From assembly GCA_032717465.1 (NCBI GenBank), contig CM064697.1, positions 124,001 to 188,000 of the forward strand: a stretch of 64,000 bases of DNA, given 5' to 3'. Each line of letters begins with the position of its first letter. Positions within the stretch are counted from its first letter, which is position 1. Shown piece by piece: positions 44,001 to 58,085 of this stretch. The notes under the pieces are model-generated. The model saw only the letters and a program-made list of their open reading frames with translations, ran no database searches and was not told the origin of the DNA. This DNA comes from Coenobita brevimanus. Lineage: Eukaryota; Arthropoda; Malacostraca; Decapoda; Coenobitidae. The translations under genes were made by a program, and so were the position numbers.

Positions 44001-44708
44001 ATTATTTTCTCCTAATACTTCCCCTTCACTGTTCGTCTCATCCCCTTGCATTCATTTACTCCTCATCCTTCCTCTCAACCTTCTCTGCATCTAATATACC
44101 TCTCTTACGTATAATCCTTCCCTTCTTATCTCGCTTCCTTAATACTTCTTCCTAAGACACAAATAGCAGTGATTTGATTCTCCCCTCCTCTTCCCCTCTC
44201 GTCTTTCCATTCGTAAGCACTTCTCTCGCTCCTCTCTCCATCCTCCATACTTCACTCCTCCTCTACACCCTTGCTCTCCATATCTCGCTTCATGAATGCT
44301 TCTTCCTAATACGCTGCCAGTCTCCCCTCTTCTTCTCTCACCTCTCCATCTTATAAAATCTCCACTTTTTCTCTCATCTTTTCTCCATCCTCCATGCATG
44401 CCTCTCTCCTCGCCTTCACCCATTCCCTCCTCTCGCTTCCTAGGCCTTTTTACTGCTTGAAACATTTCCTAAACTGAATGAAATTATTTGGTCGTACAAA
44501 AAAGGAAGTATAATTACCAACTAACTGAGTACTAACTAAAACAATAAATAAATGAAACCACCATCGTACTGAAGGGATTAATGGATGGTATATTAACACA
44601 CCCACACAATCACCAGAGGTCTTTCCTGTCAAACACAAAAGTCTGGCGGTACCAAGAATTAAGTAGATTTTTGTCATTTTACAGAACAGGTTAACTATAG
44701 CAATACGG

Positions 44709-44787
<79 letters not shown>

Positions 44788-46806
44788 GCCCCTCCAGTTC
44801 GAAAAGTCTGGTGGCAACAAGAATAAAATGCGTCGTCGGGCTGAAGGGACTAATTCATCTCTCCAATTTTCATTCTTCATTTTTTTTTTCAAATCCGCTG
44901 CCTCTTCATTTCTATTTTCGTCCCTCCTTTCATTTCTTTCACTATCCCCCCCCCCTCTCTCTCTCTCCAGCCGAGATATTAGCCGTGGTGTCTCCAGAGG
45001 GGCGCTACCATCAAAGACCTCAAGCACTGCCTCCCGCCCCCCTCTCTCTCTACCCCTTTCCCTTCCCTTCCATTTTCCCTTCTTCACACACCTCCAGTTT
45101 CCCCTCTCTCTCACCTCCCCACGACTCTCCCTTCCCCTCTCATTCTCTCCATTTCTCCCGCACCCCCCTCCCCCTTCCGCACTCTTTCCATTCCCTCCCC
45201 TACACCTCGCCCCTCCATTCCTTCCCTTATCCACTCTCCCCCCTTCATGCTCTCCCTTCTCTCTCACCCTCTCCCACTTTTACCCCCTCTTTCTCACCCT
45301 CTCCCACTTTTACCCCTCCCCCTCCCTTCATTCCCCCCCTTTCTCACCCTCTTTCCCTCTTAACCCCCCTCTCTTCATTCCCTTCTGTTTCACTCCTATA
45401 TTCTCTCATCTTCATTCCTCCCCCTCCCCTCTCACCCTCTCCTTCCCCCCTCCCCTCTTACCCTCGCATCCCCCTCCCCCTCGCACCCTCTCCATCCCCC
45501 TCCCCCGCTCCAGCAATATTACCGTGCAGTCGTCTTCACCTGCTTTCTTGCTCTCTCCCTCATATTGCCCGCTCCACCTGCTTTGTCAATTTTATTCCCA
45601 TTTCGCTTTTAATCTGTAGCTGGGATACAAGGTCGCGTCTGACAGGAATTCGGCTCCACTGCTGTTTTCGTTCTTGTTGCTGTAGTTGTTGTTGTCTAGG
45701 ATGGCAGTCAGTCGGGTGATTGTTTTTGCTGTTGAAGTGGCTGTGTTGTTTGTTGATGCTGTGTTTGTTTTTGTTGTGGTCTTGAATGGCAGTCACTCGG
45801 GTGGAATGTTATTGCTGCTGATGTTGTTGTGGTTGTCTTGTGGTTATTTTCTTTGGTGTTTGTTTTTTCCTTGTGCCAGGATTCAATGTCTTGGATGGTA
45901 GACATTCTCCTCGACTGCTCTTGTTGTTGTTGCGATTGTGCTGTTGTAGTTGTGGATATTGTAGCTGTTTTATATTCTGTTGCCGGGATACAATGTTTTG
46001 GATAGTAGTCGCTGACCTGGATTACTGTCTTTGGTTTCTGTTGCCGTTACTGTGTTGCGGTGGGTGTAGTGTTGCCGTGGACGTTTTGTTGTGGTTGTTG
46101 TGTTGCTGTGTTGCCTTGGTCGTTGTGTTGCCGTGGTTAATGTGTTGTTGTGGTTACTGTGTTGCTGTGGTTGAATCGGGATACAAGATCTCGTTTGCCA
46201 GTCACTTGGGTCCATTATTGCTGTTGTTTTTGTTATTTTTGTTGCTGTTTTGCTGTACTTAGTTTTCTGCATTACTGTGGTGCTGTGTTGCTGTGGCTGT
46301 GTTGACATTATTGCCTTTATTGTTCTCAGTTACAGAAGCATAAAATTTTCTAGTCTTACACCCAGTCACTATATGGTCGAAATCAAGGTAAATCTAATTA
46401 AGCTAGTCTCATGCTTGCCAGTACGGAAAAAATCATATTAATCCCTTGAGACCTGTGACTTTTTTTTTTTTTTTTTTTGGGGGGGGGGGGGGTATTTTTG
46501 CTACTTACACACGAATTTATTTATCTTAATATAGAGTTTTGGAAATGCAAGCCTTTAAAATAACATCCTCACTACAAAACGTCTCCCCGAAGCTGAGTAA
46601 AATCGTCTGCTGATAGAAAGGATGATGGAGAAATACCCATTAAGACTGAAAGAGTTTGGACTGAACCCTTCATTACGAGTCTCCACCAGTTTCACATTAA
46701 ATCGTCTCCCTGAAGCAACAATAACATATAACTAGACGTCATGGTACTGAACGGGTTAATGAAGATGACCTCTAACCATTACAAGAAGTATTCCCTAACC
46801 TGATTA

Positions 46807-46850
<44 letters not shown>

Positions 46851-47299
46851 CCGGAGACCTAGTTTATATTTCCTCCTTGATACCTTTAGGCGATTTCATT
46901 CAGCTCAGTAACAGAAATCAGGTTTTGATGGGGTTAATGGAGTCTAATAACTAATATAACAACACTGAGTACATACGGCCTCTCCAAAGCTTAACAAAAT
47001 CGTCTGGAGGCAGCAAAAATAAAGTGAAGAATGAGTCAATTGAGTGAGGGGGTCTCAATCGTCTGAAAGTTACAAGAAGTCAAGAATTACACCAGGTATA
47101 ATTATACTGAGTTGATTTAAGGCAGATCTTTCACACGTTAAGTCCTTCATTGTTTGAAGGTATTTCCAAATCTACTCATATGAAATGTCGGTAGGTGGCA
47201 AGAATAAAATAAGTGTGCCAAGGAAGCAAGAGCGTCGACAATGGTGAAAATTACGGGGAGGATTGTCTGAGTTTGTGAATGTGAAGAGAGAGATATGAA

Positions 47300-47379
<80 letters not shown>

Positions 47380-50339
47380 CAAGGTCGACGAAGTTCTAGG
47401 AAGAGTGGATGGGATCAGTGATGCTGATGACAATGATTGAGTGATTCCTGCTGTTGTTCTCCCCCATCCCTTCCTGTCTACCTTATATATATATCACTAA
47501 AACGAGATTATGTGTTTCCCCTGAAAATAAGCACACATGAAAGCGCTCGGGAAATTTCTTGTTTCCCTCTTCCTTGTGAATATTAATATATTTACGAATC
47601 GCGTGCATCTTGGTGATTAGTTTCTAATAAGTGTCTTTCCCCACAGAGAAGGCGACAGTGCGAGGCTGCAGCCCCCGGATCAGCCTACAGGGTGCAGTGC
47701 ACAGAGAGGGATGCTGGACCCACCCCTCCCTTTCCTCCTCTCTCACTTGCTATTGCACATCGACACTCTGCAACACCGCACCCACACACACCCACACACC
47801 TTTACTCACTCTAGCGGGACTCGCGGTTGCTAGAGGCTTGGGCTTCGTGTGGCGAGGTGCTTAGATGAGACAGAGATGGGTCGATGGTAAATAAGGTGGA
47901 TTAATGAGGGAAACAGGTTGATGGTAAAAGACAGGTAGGTGAGAGATAGGATGATGCTGACAGACAGTAGAGGGATACGGTGTTGCTGACGGTACATTGG
48001 TAGGTGAGATACTGAGTGATGCTGATCATACTGATAGATTTCGTAAAAGACAGGGTAACAGATAGAGATAAGGTGATGATGATGATGATGATGATGAGAG
48101 AGAGAGAGAGAATACTGATAAAGATACACATATATAATACCAAAATGCAATGAAAACAAAAAAACATAACGAGGATAAGAAATAAAATGAGGTCTAGCAG
48201 TGATATTAACATGTCAGTATCCCATAAAAAAAAAAATACTCAGACGGGCGCTCTTGGGGTCCGTATTACCGTAGGTTAAGGAAGTTCCCAAACATCTTTT
48301 CCTTAGCGATTTATTTTTGGATACGACTGGTTAGTATAAATCTGTATGTTATTTATGCTGAGTATAATGGTACCTGAATGATTTATATGACGCAGAAGAG
48401 TAATATCCAAAATAAGTCCCTTAGGATGAGGTGTTACGGGGATTTCTTATACCCACGAGAAAACGGGCCTTGGTTTTAGGAGGCTCACTCTACTCCTTTT
48501 ACTTTAACTTGGCCAAAAATTGCAATCTCTCCATCTTGACTGCCGAATTGTAACGATAATATTAACACAAGATTACAATACAGTACTGGTCACAAAGAAG
48601 TATTGTGGAAAAGATGCACAGATGTAGATTCTTTTTTTTTTTCCTGTCGCTATGCTACGTGAAATAAGCTGCAAAAGGACCACAATCTGGGTCAGGTTAA
48701 GATGGAAAGAGTATAGTAAAGTCACTAATTTAACCACTTCCACCCCAGGACGTCACTTTTTATTTTATTCCTGCTCTTTCCAGATTATGAGACAAACAGC
48801 AAACTTCATACTAAGGTGCTCTCATCAGTTGAATAAAATCTCCTGGTAGCAGCAACAAGATTAAAATAACCTCGGTCTGAAAAGGTTAACTTAATCATGA
48901 AGACCTATTTTTTAATCCTATTTTTGTCATCTCCAGGAGCGTTTATTCACCTTAGGTAGGATCTCTAGTACTAAAGGGGGTAATTAGGGTTCCAACTAAC
49001 CCTCCAGTTTGAAATTATTCCCCCGAACTAAATAAAATTGTCTGGAAATAGCAAGAATAAACAGTGAATGTTGTCCTCGCGGTGAAGGTGTTCGTGCCAG
49101 CATCCCAGGGCCGTGAGTGTGGCCGTGCGCTGGTCGGCTGCCTCCCAATTTCACGGGGACTGGAGCCGCGGAACAACCTTCACCGTCCTCGCATTTACTG
49201 CATCGTGTTTTAGTAGGTTAGGGTAGGCTTCCGGAGCAGTATTTTCCTTATGTTAAAAGTACCTATACCTAATTTAAGAATCATGTAGACTCAACTCAGA
49301 AGTTCCATTAGATAAATATAAACTACACAGCAAATATATAAAGCTGACTCTACAGCCATATGGGAGTTGTTATGAGGTCTGTACAGAGGGAAATAAGATA
49401 CTTGTCAAAATATGGCTCGGTCAGAAAATACACTGTATCATATAGTCAGGAACAACATTATACTGAACATTGTATATGTGATAATAGCAGTATTAGTGTT
49501 ATATATTTAGGGCATTACAATACAAACTATATATTAGTTATAGTTATAGTTATAGTTATTTTCCCAGGCGTACATGGTGAAACAGAATTAACTGCACAAG
49601 AGTGACCTTACCAAAAGCCTATTACCTTACTACAACGTAAGTGAATTTTCAGGAACACTTCGCATTTGCTACCTCTGAACTCGCATGCCAATCGCTGAAC
49701 TTTTAACATTCCATTAACACATGAACCTGAATTGTTGCCCCAGAGAAAATATGTACGATATCTGTGGGACCATTTTTCCCACACTATCATTCGTGCATCT
49801 ATAAATGGATAATTCTGACCACAAGTGACGGATATTGTAATCTGTCTTGACCAAGAATTTAAATCACGCTGCAGTTAGTGCATGTATAAAAAAAAACGAT
49901 GTATTACAGCCTACTATAACCTGTGGGGTGGAACAGAGGATTTTGAAGATTTCACTGATTTATGAACGTTTGCACCACTATTTCACTGAGCACCTTGTTG
50001 ATGATTGGACTTTTGTACTTAACCTATTTCTGAATCCAACCCATGCCATCAATCAGTGAAAATGATTGGGTTTAAAGTGACGACGACGACGACGACGACG
50101 ATGATGGCATACTCCAATGTACAAAATGTATCTATCACCTGAGGTACGCGAAAGCAAGATCTACTTTTGTGCAGTTAATACTCTACACCTACTGTTAACC
50201 CCTCGCATATGCATCACTTGTACTCGGTTCCTATCATATTAAATAAATCAATCATCAGCATCAAAGAGGTTTCATTACTATTCCTGAGAAGTGTAAGAGA
50301 ATCGAGTGTTACTGTGAGACGGAACCTCTCTCTCCTTTT

Positions 50340-50392
<53 letters not shown>

Positions 50393-52426
50393 ATATATTA
50401 GCTCATCATTCACTCCTATTTCATCACCCCTCCTTCCTTTCATCTTTCAGCTCAACTCAACTTTACTTTGGCTCCCATCTCTCCCTTTCCCCACCCTTAG
50501 CTCATCTTTTCCTCCTCTCCCACACGTATCTTCTGTCTCTCTCTCTCTCTCCCCACACTTATCTCCGCTCAAAATTGCCTCCTCTCCCTCCCACCTTTCC
50601 TGCCTCTCCCTCTCCCCACAGTTATCTCAGCTCATCTTTCCTTACCCTCCTCCCCCCCCCCTCTTCTCCCCTATTCTCGCTCGCAACTCAATTCCCTCCA
50701 ATTTCAGCCTATCATTGCGGCGCTGTTCTCCATTACGTGTCGAGGCCTGGCTGGCTGTAACGCCTCTCACACCCCTCGCTGGGAAGGCCACCTGCCCTAC
50801 AGTATTCATAAGCTGTTTTTATCCTGGGCACATATTCCTACGTTTAAATCTTCAGTTCAGTGACTTTAACTTATTCCTGATCCATTTGGGCGATCTTTTT
50901 TTTTTTTTCCAAATTAGAAAAATTCTGATGTAATGAGGGGGATACTTGTGGCTGAATCTAATCTCCCCCGTTCGCAAAGTCTCTCCATGGCTAAATTAAA
51001 TCGTCTGAAGGTATCAGGAATGAAAACATCAAAGGAGTGAAGTGGCTAATCCCTTCTGCCCAGCAACATCTTTTTTATCTGTGCCGCGAGGCGCCAGGTA
51101 TATGCGTGCGAGGCATGCTTACTTTTCTCTTCTTGCCGTTGTGCTGGAGAAAGTTTTGAAACAAACCAAGGCCACATCCAAATCGACCCACCTTCTGCAT
51201 AATGCCCATCTTTAGAGTTTTTTTACCCTGGCCCTGCCCTACTATTCATCATCATCCCGGCTCATCCACTTCACCCACTCCACCCTTTACCTACCACTCA
51301 CCATATTCCGCGCACATAAACTTCAACCCACTCCACTCCTTACCTACTACCACTCACCACCTTCTCTGCTCATTCACGTCACCCACGCCACTCTTTTACC
51401 TACCAATCACCACCTTCCCCGCTCATCCACTTCACCCACTCCACACTTTACGTGTCAATCTCTCCAGCACTGAAGTTTTTGGAGAAATCAGTTCTTACCT
51501 TGAACACCGCGCCTCATATACCATACATTTTCATCAGGTATTTTGATCCGCCCTCTTACCACCAAACACCATCTTCGTCCATCCCATCCCACCTATTTCT
51601 TTCCGTCTATCCCACCCGTTTCACTTCCTCTAGTTCCTCAGACTTGCATCTTACCCTGCCTAACTACAACGCCTATTTCCACAGCATATACCGCATTCCC
51701 CCTGGGATGCCACACCACACACACCACCTCAGCTCGTTCTGCCTACTACTTTTCACCTACCCCTCCAATTTCTGCTCCTAGGTGGTACAGTATCATAAAA
51801 ATACCTAACTCATCTACTACCCAACCTACAACGCTCACATTCATAGGGCATACTTACTCCACAGTAGCCTGGAACACATCACCATCGTTTCAACCCACCC
51901 TCAATCATATCTTGCTCCTGCACACTCGATTTGCACCTTCCTGGCCTACCTGCAACACCCACTTCCACAACCTAAACTGTCTCTGGCATGCCCCACCACC
52001 CAGCCCATCCTGCCCACTACAGTACTTTCCATTCGTCCCACCCACTCCTGTATTTTTGTAGTGAATATCAGAAAATTGGATGACTGGACTATCAACCGAC
52101 CTACAACACCAAGGTATACTTCATCGTGGCCCGCCCGCCCCCGTTCCCTCCATTCCAGTCTATCCCACCTACTTGTTTCCGTCCACCTGGAACACCTGTA
52201 TTCTACGTGGTTCTGGAATTTCGCAACACTTCTTGGGCGATTCTGCATGATCCACATCGCTATCATTTCTCACGTTATTGATACAAACTATGTCGATTTT
52301 AAAAGTATATAAATGACAAAAAAGAGAACGTGAAGGTGTAATATGCAAAATAAATCGCTTAGGAAGAGGTGTTACGAAGCCTCCTATACCACCTAGAATT
52401 CGGACCACTATCTCCATAACCGTAAC

Positions 52427-52522
<96 letters not shown>

Positions 52523-53345
52523 GGTAGGCACAACATGACTCGCTCTTTACTGATATAAGTGGACTTGACGTAACTACAAAGACAAAATGAAAATAACCAG
52601 AAACAGTCTTCCATTGATCTACTTGGACTTGAACACGACCGAAATGAACTACAAAGAATGAATGAAAGCTGAGGTAAATGGATATAAGAAGACTTGAAAC
52701 TAATCTACTTCAACTCCGCTGGATGTAAAACCGTAAACGAACTTTAAGTGGACAAGGATGGTCCCGAGCTGGTCCCTCTGAGCCTGACTAGATGTAAACG
52801 AATTCGGTGGACGTATATGAACCTCAGTGAACATACGTGAACCTCACTGCACCTAAGCGAACCCCAATAACCCCGAATATGACCCGATACGATTTACACT
52901 GAATGGATATGAGCGCCCTGAACTGACCTAAATATCTTAAATGAGTGGGCCTTGAATACCTAAAATGTAGTACCTATATGCCTGAAACGGGTCTAGAATA
53001 CCTAAAATGGACCTAGAATACCTAAAATGGACCTAGAATACCTAAATCGTTCGTGGGTAGCCAAAATAAAACACAGAAGTGGTTACCATAGTAAAAGCCT
53101 ACGCACTCAGGCTCCTATGACTCACTCTGTGCTGAATAAAATCGTCTGTCGCTAGCTAGAACAGAATATCAGACCTATCCCGACCATTGAGAAGGTTCCT
53201 ATCCCTCCATTATGAAAAGTCCGTCCTGAGCTTAAAGAGAAAAAGAACGTCAGCGAGAAGCATAAATACAGTTTTAAAAAATGTCGTGGTAGTGAAAGAG
53301 TCAAGGTACTGCCAGAGCCTGTTACGCATACCAAACGGGTCTATT

Positions 53346-53414
<69 letters not shown>

Positions 53415-54109
53415 AGGGGGAGGGTGAAGGCCGTATTAAGAAGCTCTCTGGCTCCTCTTTATTACCAGTTCATATCTGCGTGGCATATTAATATTCTCTT
53501 TTGCTATTTGCCTAACGTATAATACAAAGGAGTGTATTCACGATCGATTAACAAAATAAACCGCTTGGAAAGAAGTGCTATAAATGCATCTTATGCCGAC
53601 AAGAATACGGTCCAGTAACATTATATACCGTCTTCCCTACCCCCCCCCAAAGGAGGATGGTGGAGGTAAGAAATATGCTACTTCATCCTTCAGTCCACTA
53701 GGTTCACCTTCACATCAACCCGGAGACAACAACAACAACAACAACAACTACTACTACTACTACCACCACCCTCCTCCTCCTCCGCCTCCTCCTCCTCCTC
53801 CTCCCACTACTCTGTCCAGCACACCTGCCCTACACTAACCACAAAATCTGCCTCAATTACCGTATCTCACGCTACTATGACTCACTATCAGCTGAGGAGA
53901 AAAATCTGGTGCAAGCTGTGACAGAACACTAGAGCTGCCCCGTCATGTGTGAGTCAAGGTAGGGACTCTACACACAGCCTTTTATAAAGTTTTCCTAGTT
54001 TCTGGCATTTCCCATTTTATACAATTTTCTCCATTACAGATTACTAATACCTATACATTAACTCACTGGCGCCCATCATCCTCTATGAAGGACGGAACAG
54101 AGTAACAAC

Positions 54110-54140
<31 letters not shown>

Positions 54141-56378
54141 TGTGCAAGGAGGAACTCAAGATTTTCAAGCTATGAGTTTCGCGAGTATAAGACAGTAAGT
54201 GGAGGGCGGTACGCTAAATACCCTTACCGGAAAACCCCACATGCATCAACCATTGGGAGTAATGGAATAACGGTACTGTCGCCAACGGCATCTCTAAATT
54301 ATATAATAATGCAAATCAAAATCACAGGCAACTCTCTCACTTACCGTCTCGAAGCAGGCTTGGATCAAGTTCGGAGGGAAGAAGTTTCTGCAAGGCGATA
54401 AAGAATTGATATAATAATAATAATGAACAGTAAATAATAACAATAATTCTACAAGTATAATCATATGACAAATCTGAGTGGGATGCTGCAGTAAAACCAA
54501 TAACATTATCAATATGGTGATAATAGAGTAAAAAAATAAAATATAAAAAATGCATCCAATAAATTCAATGTGATGTGAAGATTCTGGTAGAGACATGCCA
54601 ATTCCATGCACATATAACCCTCTGCCTAGACCCTTCAGCCCGAGGACGTGTTTCATTGTTCTAGGTAATGTTAGATTATTTTCAACTTAGATGCCCCCTC
54701 CCCCCCTCGTAGCGAAGGGGTTCATCAAGGCTATATTTAACCCCTCCAGTGCGAAAAGTCCCTCCAAGGCTGAACATAATCGTCCTGAGATAGGAACAAC
54801 ATCATCATCATCATCATTGCCAGACGCCATGTATCCCAAACGGGGTGGCCAAGGGCTTAGAGTTAATTGTTTTACAGGGAGGGGCACTAATCCTCCACCA
54901 ACCCCACTTGACACGTAGGGATGCATACTGGTAATAAAGCACCATTGTACTGAACAGCTGAAAGTTTATACCGTACAGCTGAACCCGTATTTTCCTTACT
55001 TCAATATCTGACTACAAGGAAGACTCAATAAAAACAGTAGTATTAAAACAAAGGCTTATCCCCGTGCTATTCCTACAATATTACCCCTCCAGCACAGGAT
55101 GCCCCCCTGTTTTTTTTAATTATATTCTTGCTAGCTACAGAATTGCTCAGTCAGCTATGGAAAGTCTTCTCGAAAAGGAGAGGTTGGATATAAATTTCAA
55201 TAACCCTTTCACTGCAAGTGGTTTTCCATAGGTTGAATAAAATCGTCTGGATGTTGGACAAATAAGAGTGAAAATACTTCCTTCGCCTGAAGGTGTTAAA
55301 GATATAGCAGGTGTGAAATGGCAAGAGATTTTTTTTTAGCTTTATATTAACCCTCTTGGTAATTTGCCTTCTTTTCTGTTTGATTCTTACTGCCTACAGA
55401 TTTTCTTCAGCTTAAGAGAGTTTTTGACTTGGAAGAATTACATACAGCCTGTATTAATCCCTCAACTATGAGCGGGCTCTTACAAGCTGAATAAAATCAT
55501 CTTGAGGTGGGATGAATATTATATACCAGACAGCCGCACCCACCCCAATCCTATCCACCAACCCAACACCCCCCAAAGATGTCCTTCGTCTTTGGACACA
55601 CCTCTCCGACACATCCCTGACGCGCCCCAGATGTACACCACTCGCGCCTCAAACACACCCCAGACGCACAACAGACATACCACTAATACCCTCCACCCCC
55701 ACTCCTCAACACCTCCTCAGAAGTGTGACGCTCACAAAACCATGGGTATACCTTGTCAGATTTCATTCTTAAAAGAAGTAGAAGAAGAAGCGGAGAAAAA
55801 GAAAAAAAAAGCCAGTGAGTCAGTGACACAGTTAGGGGCATACTGTACACTGGATCTGGCCGCCCCTGTGGGTGCCGTAATTCGACATCGTACTGAAGGG
55901 CTTCAGACCCAGTTCACACCTCAAAAAGCGTAGAAGAGGAAAATTCTGCCTCTTCTTCGGGTTATTTTTCGGACCCAAACATCGCACAAACATCTCAGCT
56001 ATTTCATAAAGTGCCAAAATTAGAAATGGAAGGAGGGAAAAACTACCCCTTTTTGTATTAGATCTGGAGAATGGAGCTGCAACTTTTCTTTCCTTCGTTT
56101 CTTCCGGTAATTTCCAGCTTTTTTCCCCACATGGTGTAATCCAGTTTTCGACGATAATTTGAAGCCGTTTTTCCAGATGTCGGTTCTCGCTGTTGGGGTG
56201 AGAGAGTGTTATTTTCGAGGAGTTCCAGCCATATTTCCAGTCCTAGTTTTCCAGATCTCCCCTCCCTCTTTTATTTTTTTTTTTTTTAAATCGCCAGTCC
56301 TGGTTTTCTCGACTGAGGTAATACTGTGTTTTTTATTCTTTTGTTTTGCCCGGTAATTGCCATCCATTTTTGTAGTGC

Positions 56379-56476
<98 letters not shown>

Positions 56477-58041
56477 CAGACCCTAAATAAAAACAAATAA
56501 TGGTGTTTTTCCTGTATTATTTTCCAGCTATTTTTGTAGTTCACGTCTTTTTTTTTTTTTTCCCCTGCAGGTGTAATATTGAGTGTTGACGCCCGGCCAG
56601 ACTCCAGTTTCAGCATTCCTGTTCGTCTCCATGGCAACCGTGACGCCGTGAGAGGGTAGGCGGGAAGGGGGGGGGAAGCGAGGAAAGGGTGCTGAGAGAG
56701 AGAGAGAGAGAAATGGGATAGGGGAGAGTAGGAAGGAAAGGAAGAAGAGGGTAGGTAAGGAGTTATGAGGGTTCTATGTGGCGGCAGTAACGAGTGTAGG
56801 GGAGCTCTGAGGGGTATGAGGGTATACCGCCATAGCTCAAGGTCTTGGTCTCCTCTGACTAAACCAGGGATTAAATGCTAATAGTACAAATTGCTATTCT
56901 GTTCTTAATCTCCTGCAAATCTTGAACCTCTTTAGCAACATAATTATGGTCTCTACTGATTCTATGGTCAGGCCATCCACCAAGGATCATAGGGTGTGTT
57001 GTGTGCTAACCCTTTCACTCCGGTGACACATTTTCTCCTTTTGATTCTTGTTATTCACAGACTTTAATTCACTTTGTGTGGGATTTTTTCGTGCTGGAGA
57101 GACTGGATGACGACTTCCGTAACCCCTTCAGCAACAGAAACCTTTCCTAAATAAAATAAAATATGGCAGCAGCACGAACAAACTGTAAGAATAAGTCATT
57201 GTAGGGAAAGAATTTACTCTATGTCACTCTCTGCAAATGTCTGCTTTACCTGGGTAGATCCATGAGCAGGTCAGGTGTGTAGACGCTCCTGGCCTCCCCG
57301 ACTTTGGTGATGCCCTCGTCGGATCCCTTGCCGGGGTGGATGGACACCACCAGAATGATCCCCAGCACCACCGCCAGCACCGTCGTCGTCAGGTAGTAGG
57401 CCACAGCGCGCAGACCGATCTTCTTGGATAGCGACAGGTCCAGAGAGCCTGAGGAAGAAGAAACAGCCATGAAGCCCCTCCTGAAACTTAAAACACTCCA
57501 CCCACCCTTTCTCGAACTTCTTTTCCCCTTTCCCTCTATCCCTACTTTCCCCTGTCCCTCCCAACCCCTCCCCTCTCTCTTTCCTTAGTCCTCTTTCCTG
57601 CACCACAATGATGAAGCTTGCTCCTTTTAACCAATCTATCCAAAGTAAGTGGATTTCTGTGCCCATTCATACTATCCGTAGTTTTTATTAGAAACACCAG
57701 AGCAAGGCTTTTGAAATCCAGAGGTCGTAAAGATAACAAAAGCCGATATTTTATGATGCCTTTGTTTGCTTATCAGTTCGAAAGGAGATTTACGAGTTGG
57801 CGGCGACCTTAAGGAGTGTCGCTGGTCTCATGAGTCTCGTCATAATCATATCATCTTCACCATCCCCACCATCGTCGTCGTCGTAGTCAAAACATTATCC
57901 TCCTCCTCCACATCAACATCATTACACTACTCTCAGCATACAAAATATGGTCGATGGGATGCAGTAACACACACACATACATCCACCCAACCACCCACCC
58001 ACCCACACACACACACAGGAACAAGCACTCTGTCTGTCTGT

Positions 58042-58085
<44 letters not shown>

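Larger units (their letters stand above)
42854..47646 (+). other. Ly6-like gene intron 2
   Basis: 4793 nt. Purine-rich 42860-43390, pyrimidine-rich 43430-44450, (TG)n at 44711, pyrimidine-rich 44880-45560, a minisatellite 45620-46330, family A palindromes and (GT)n(GA)n at about 47303-47377. Confidence 0.8.
31435..54344 (-). other. EAAT intron 4, host of the nested Ly6-like gene
   Basis: 22,910 nt. Contains a (CA)n at 31577-31614, the nested LINE insertion at 32030-32694, (GA)n at 33032-33112, (GAT)n arrays, LINE fragments at 38559-38900, a (TG)n composite, the plus-strand gene 42081-47864, many family A palindromes and a second palindrome family at 48240. 35960-37100, 37342-38480, 41060-42040, 49100-50200 and 52070-52340 show nothing named beyond the entries listed. 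Confidence 0.8.
54388..57249 (-). other. EAAT intron 3
   Basis: 2862 nt. Holds family A copies 18-21, a LINE 3' end inserted in one of them, (GT)n at 56382 and T runs. No other gene was seen. Confidence 0.8.

Noticed and set aside
44971..45060. Exon-like [19 protein letters not shown] after a CTCTCCAG acceptor in the Ly6-like intron
   Set aside because: The phase would fit, but no usable donor follows before the polypyrimidine block, and exons 2 and 3 already join perfectly and complete the cysteine pattern.
44712..45719. 335-codon plus-strand frame, the longest in the window
   Set aside because: It is (TG)n followed by polypyrimidine DNA, with no domain and no coding-like codon pattern.
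49080..49215. GC-rich 44-codon open frame after family A copy 15
   Set aside because: Short, no homology, no splice sites; the start is the outer end of the repeat.
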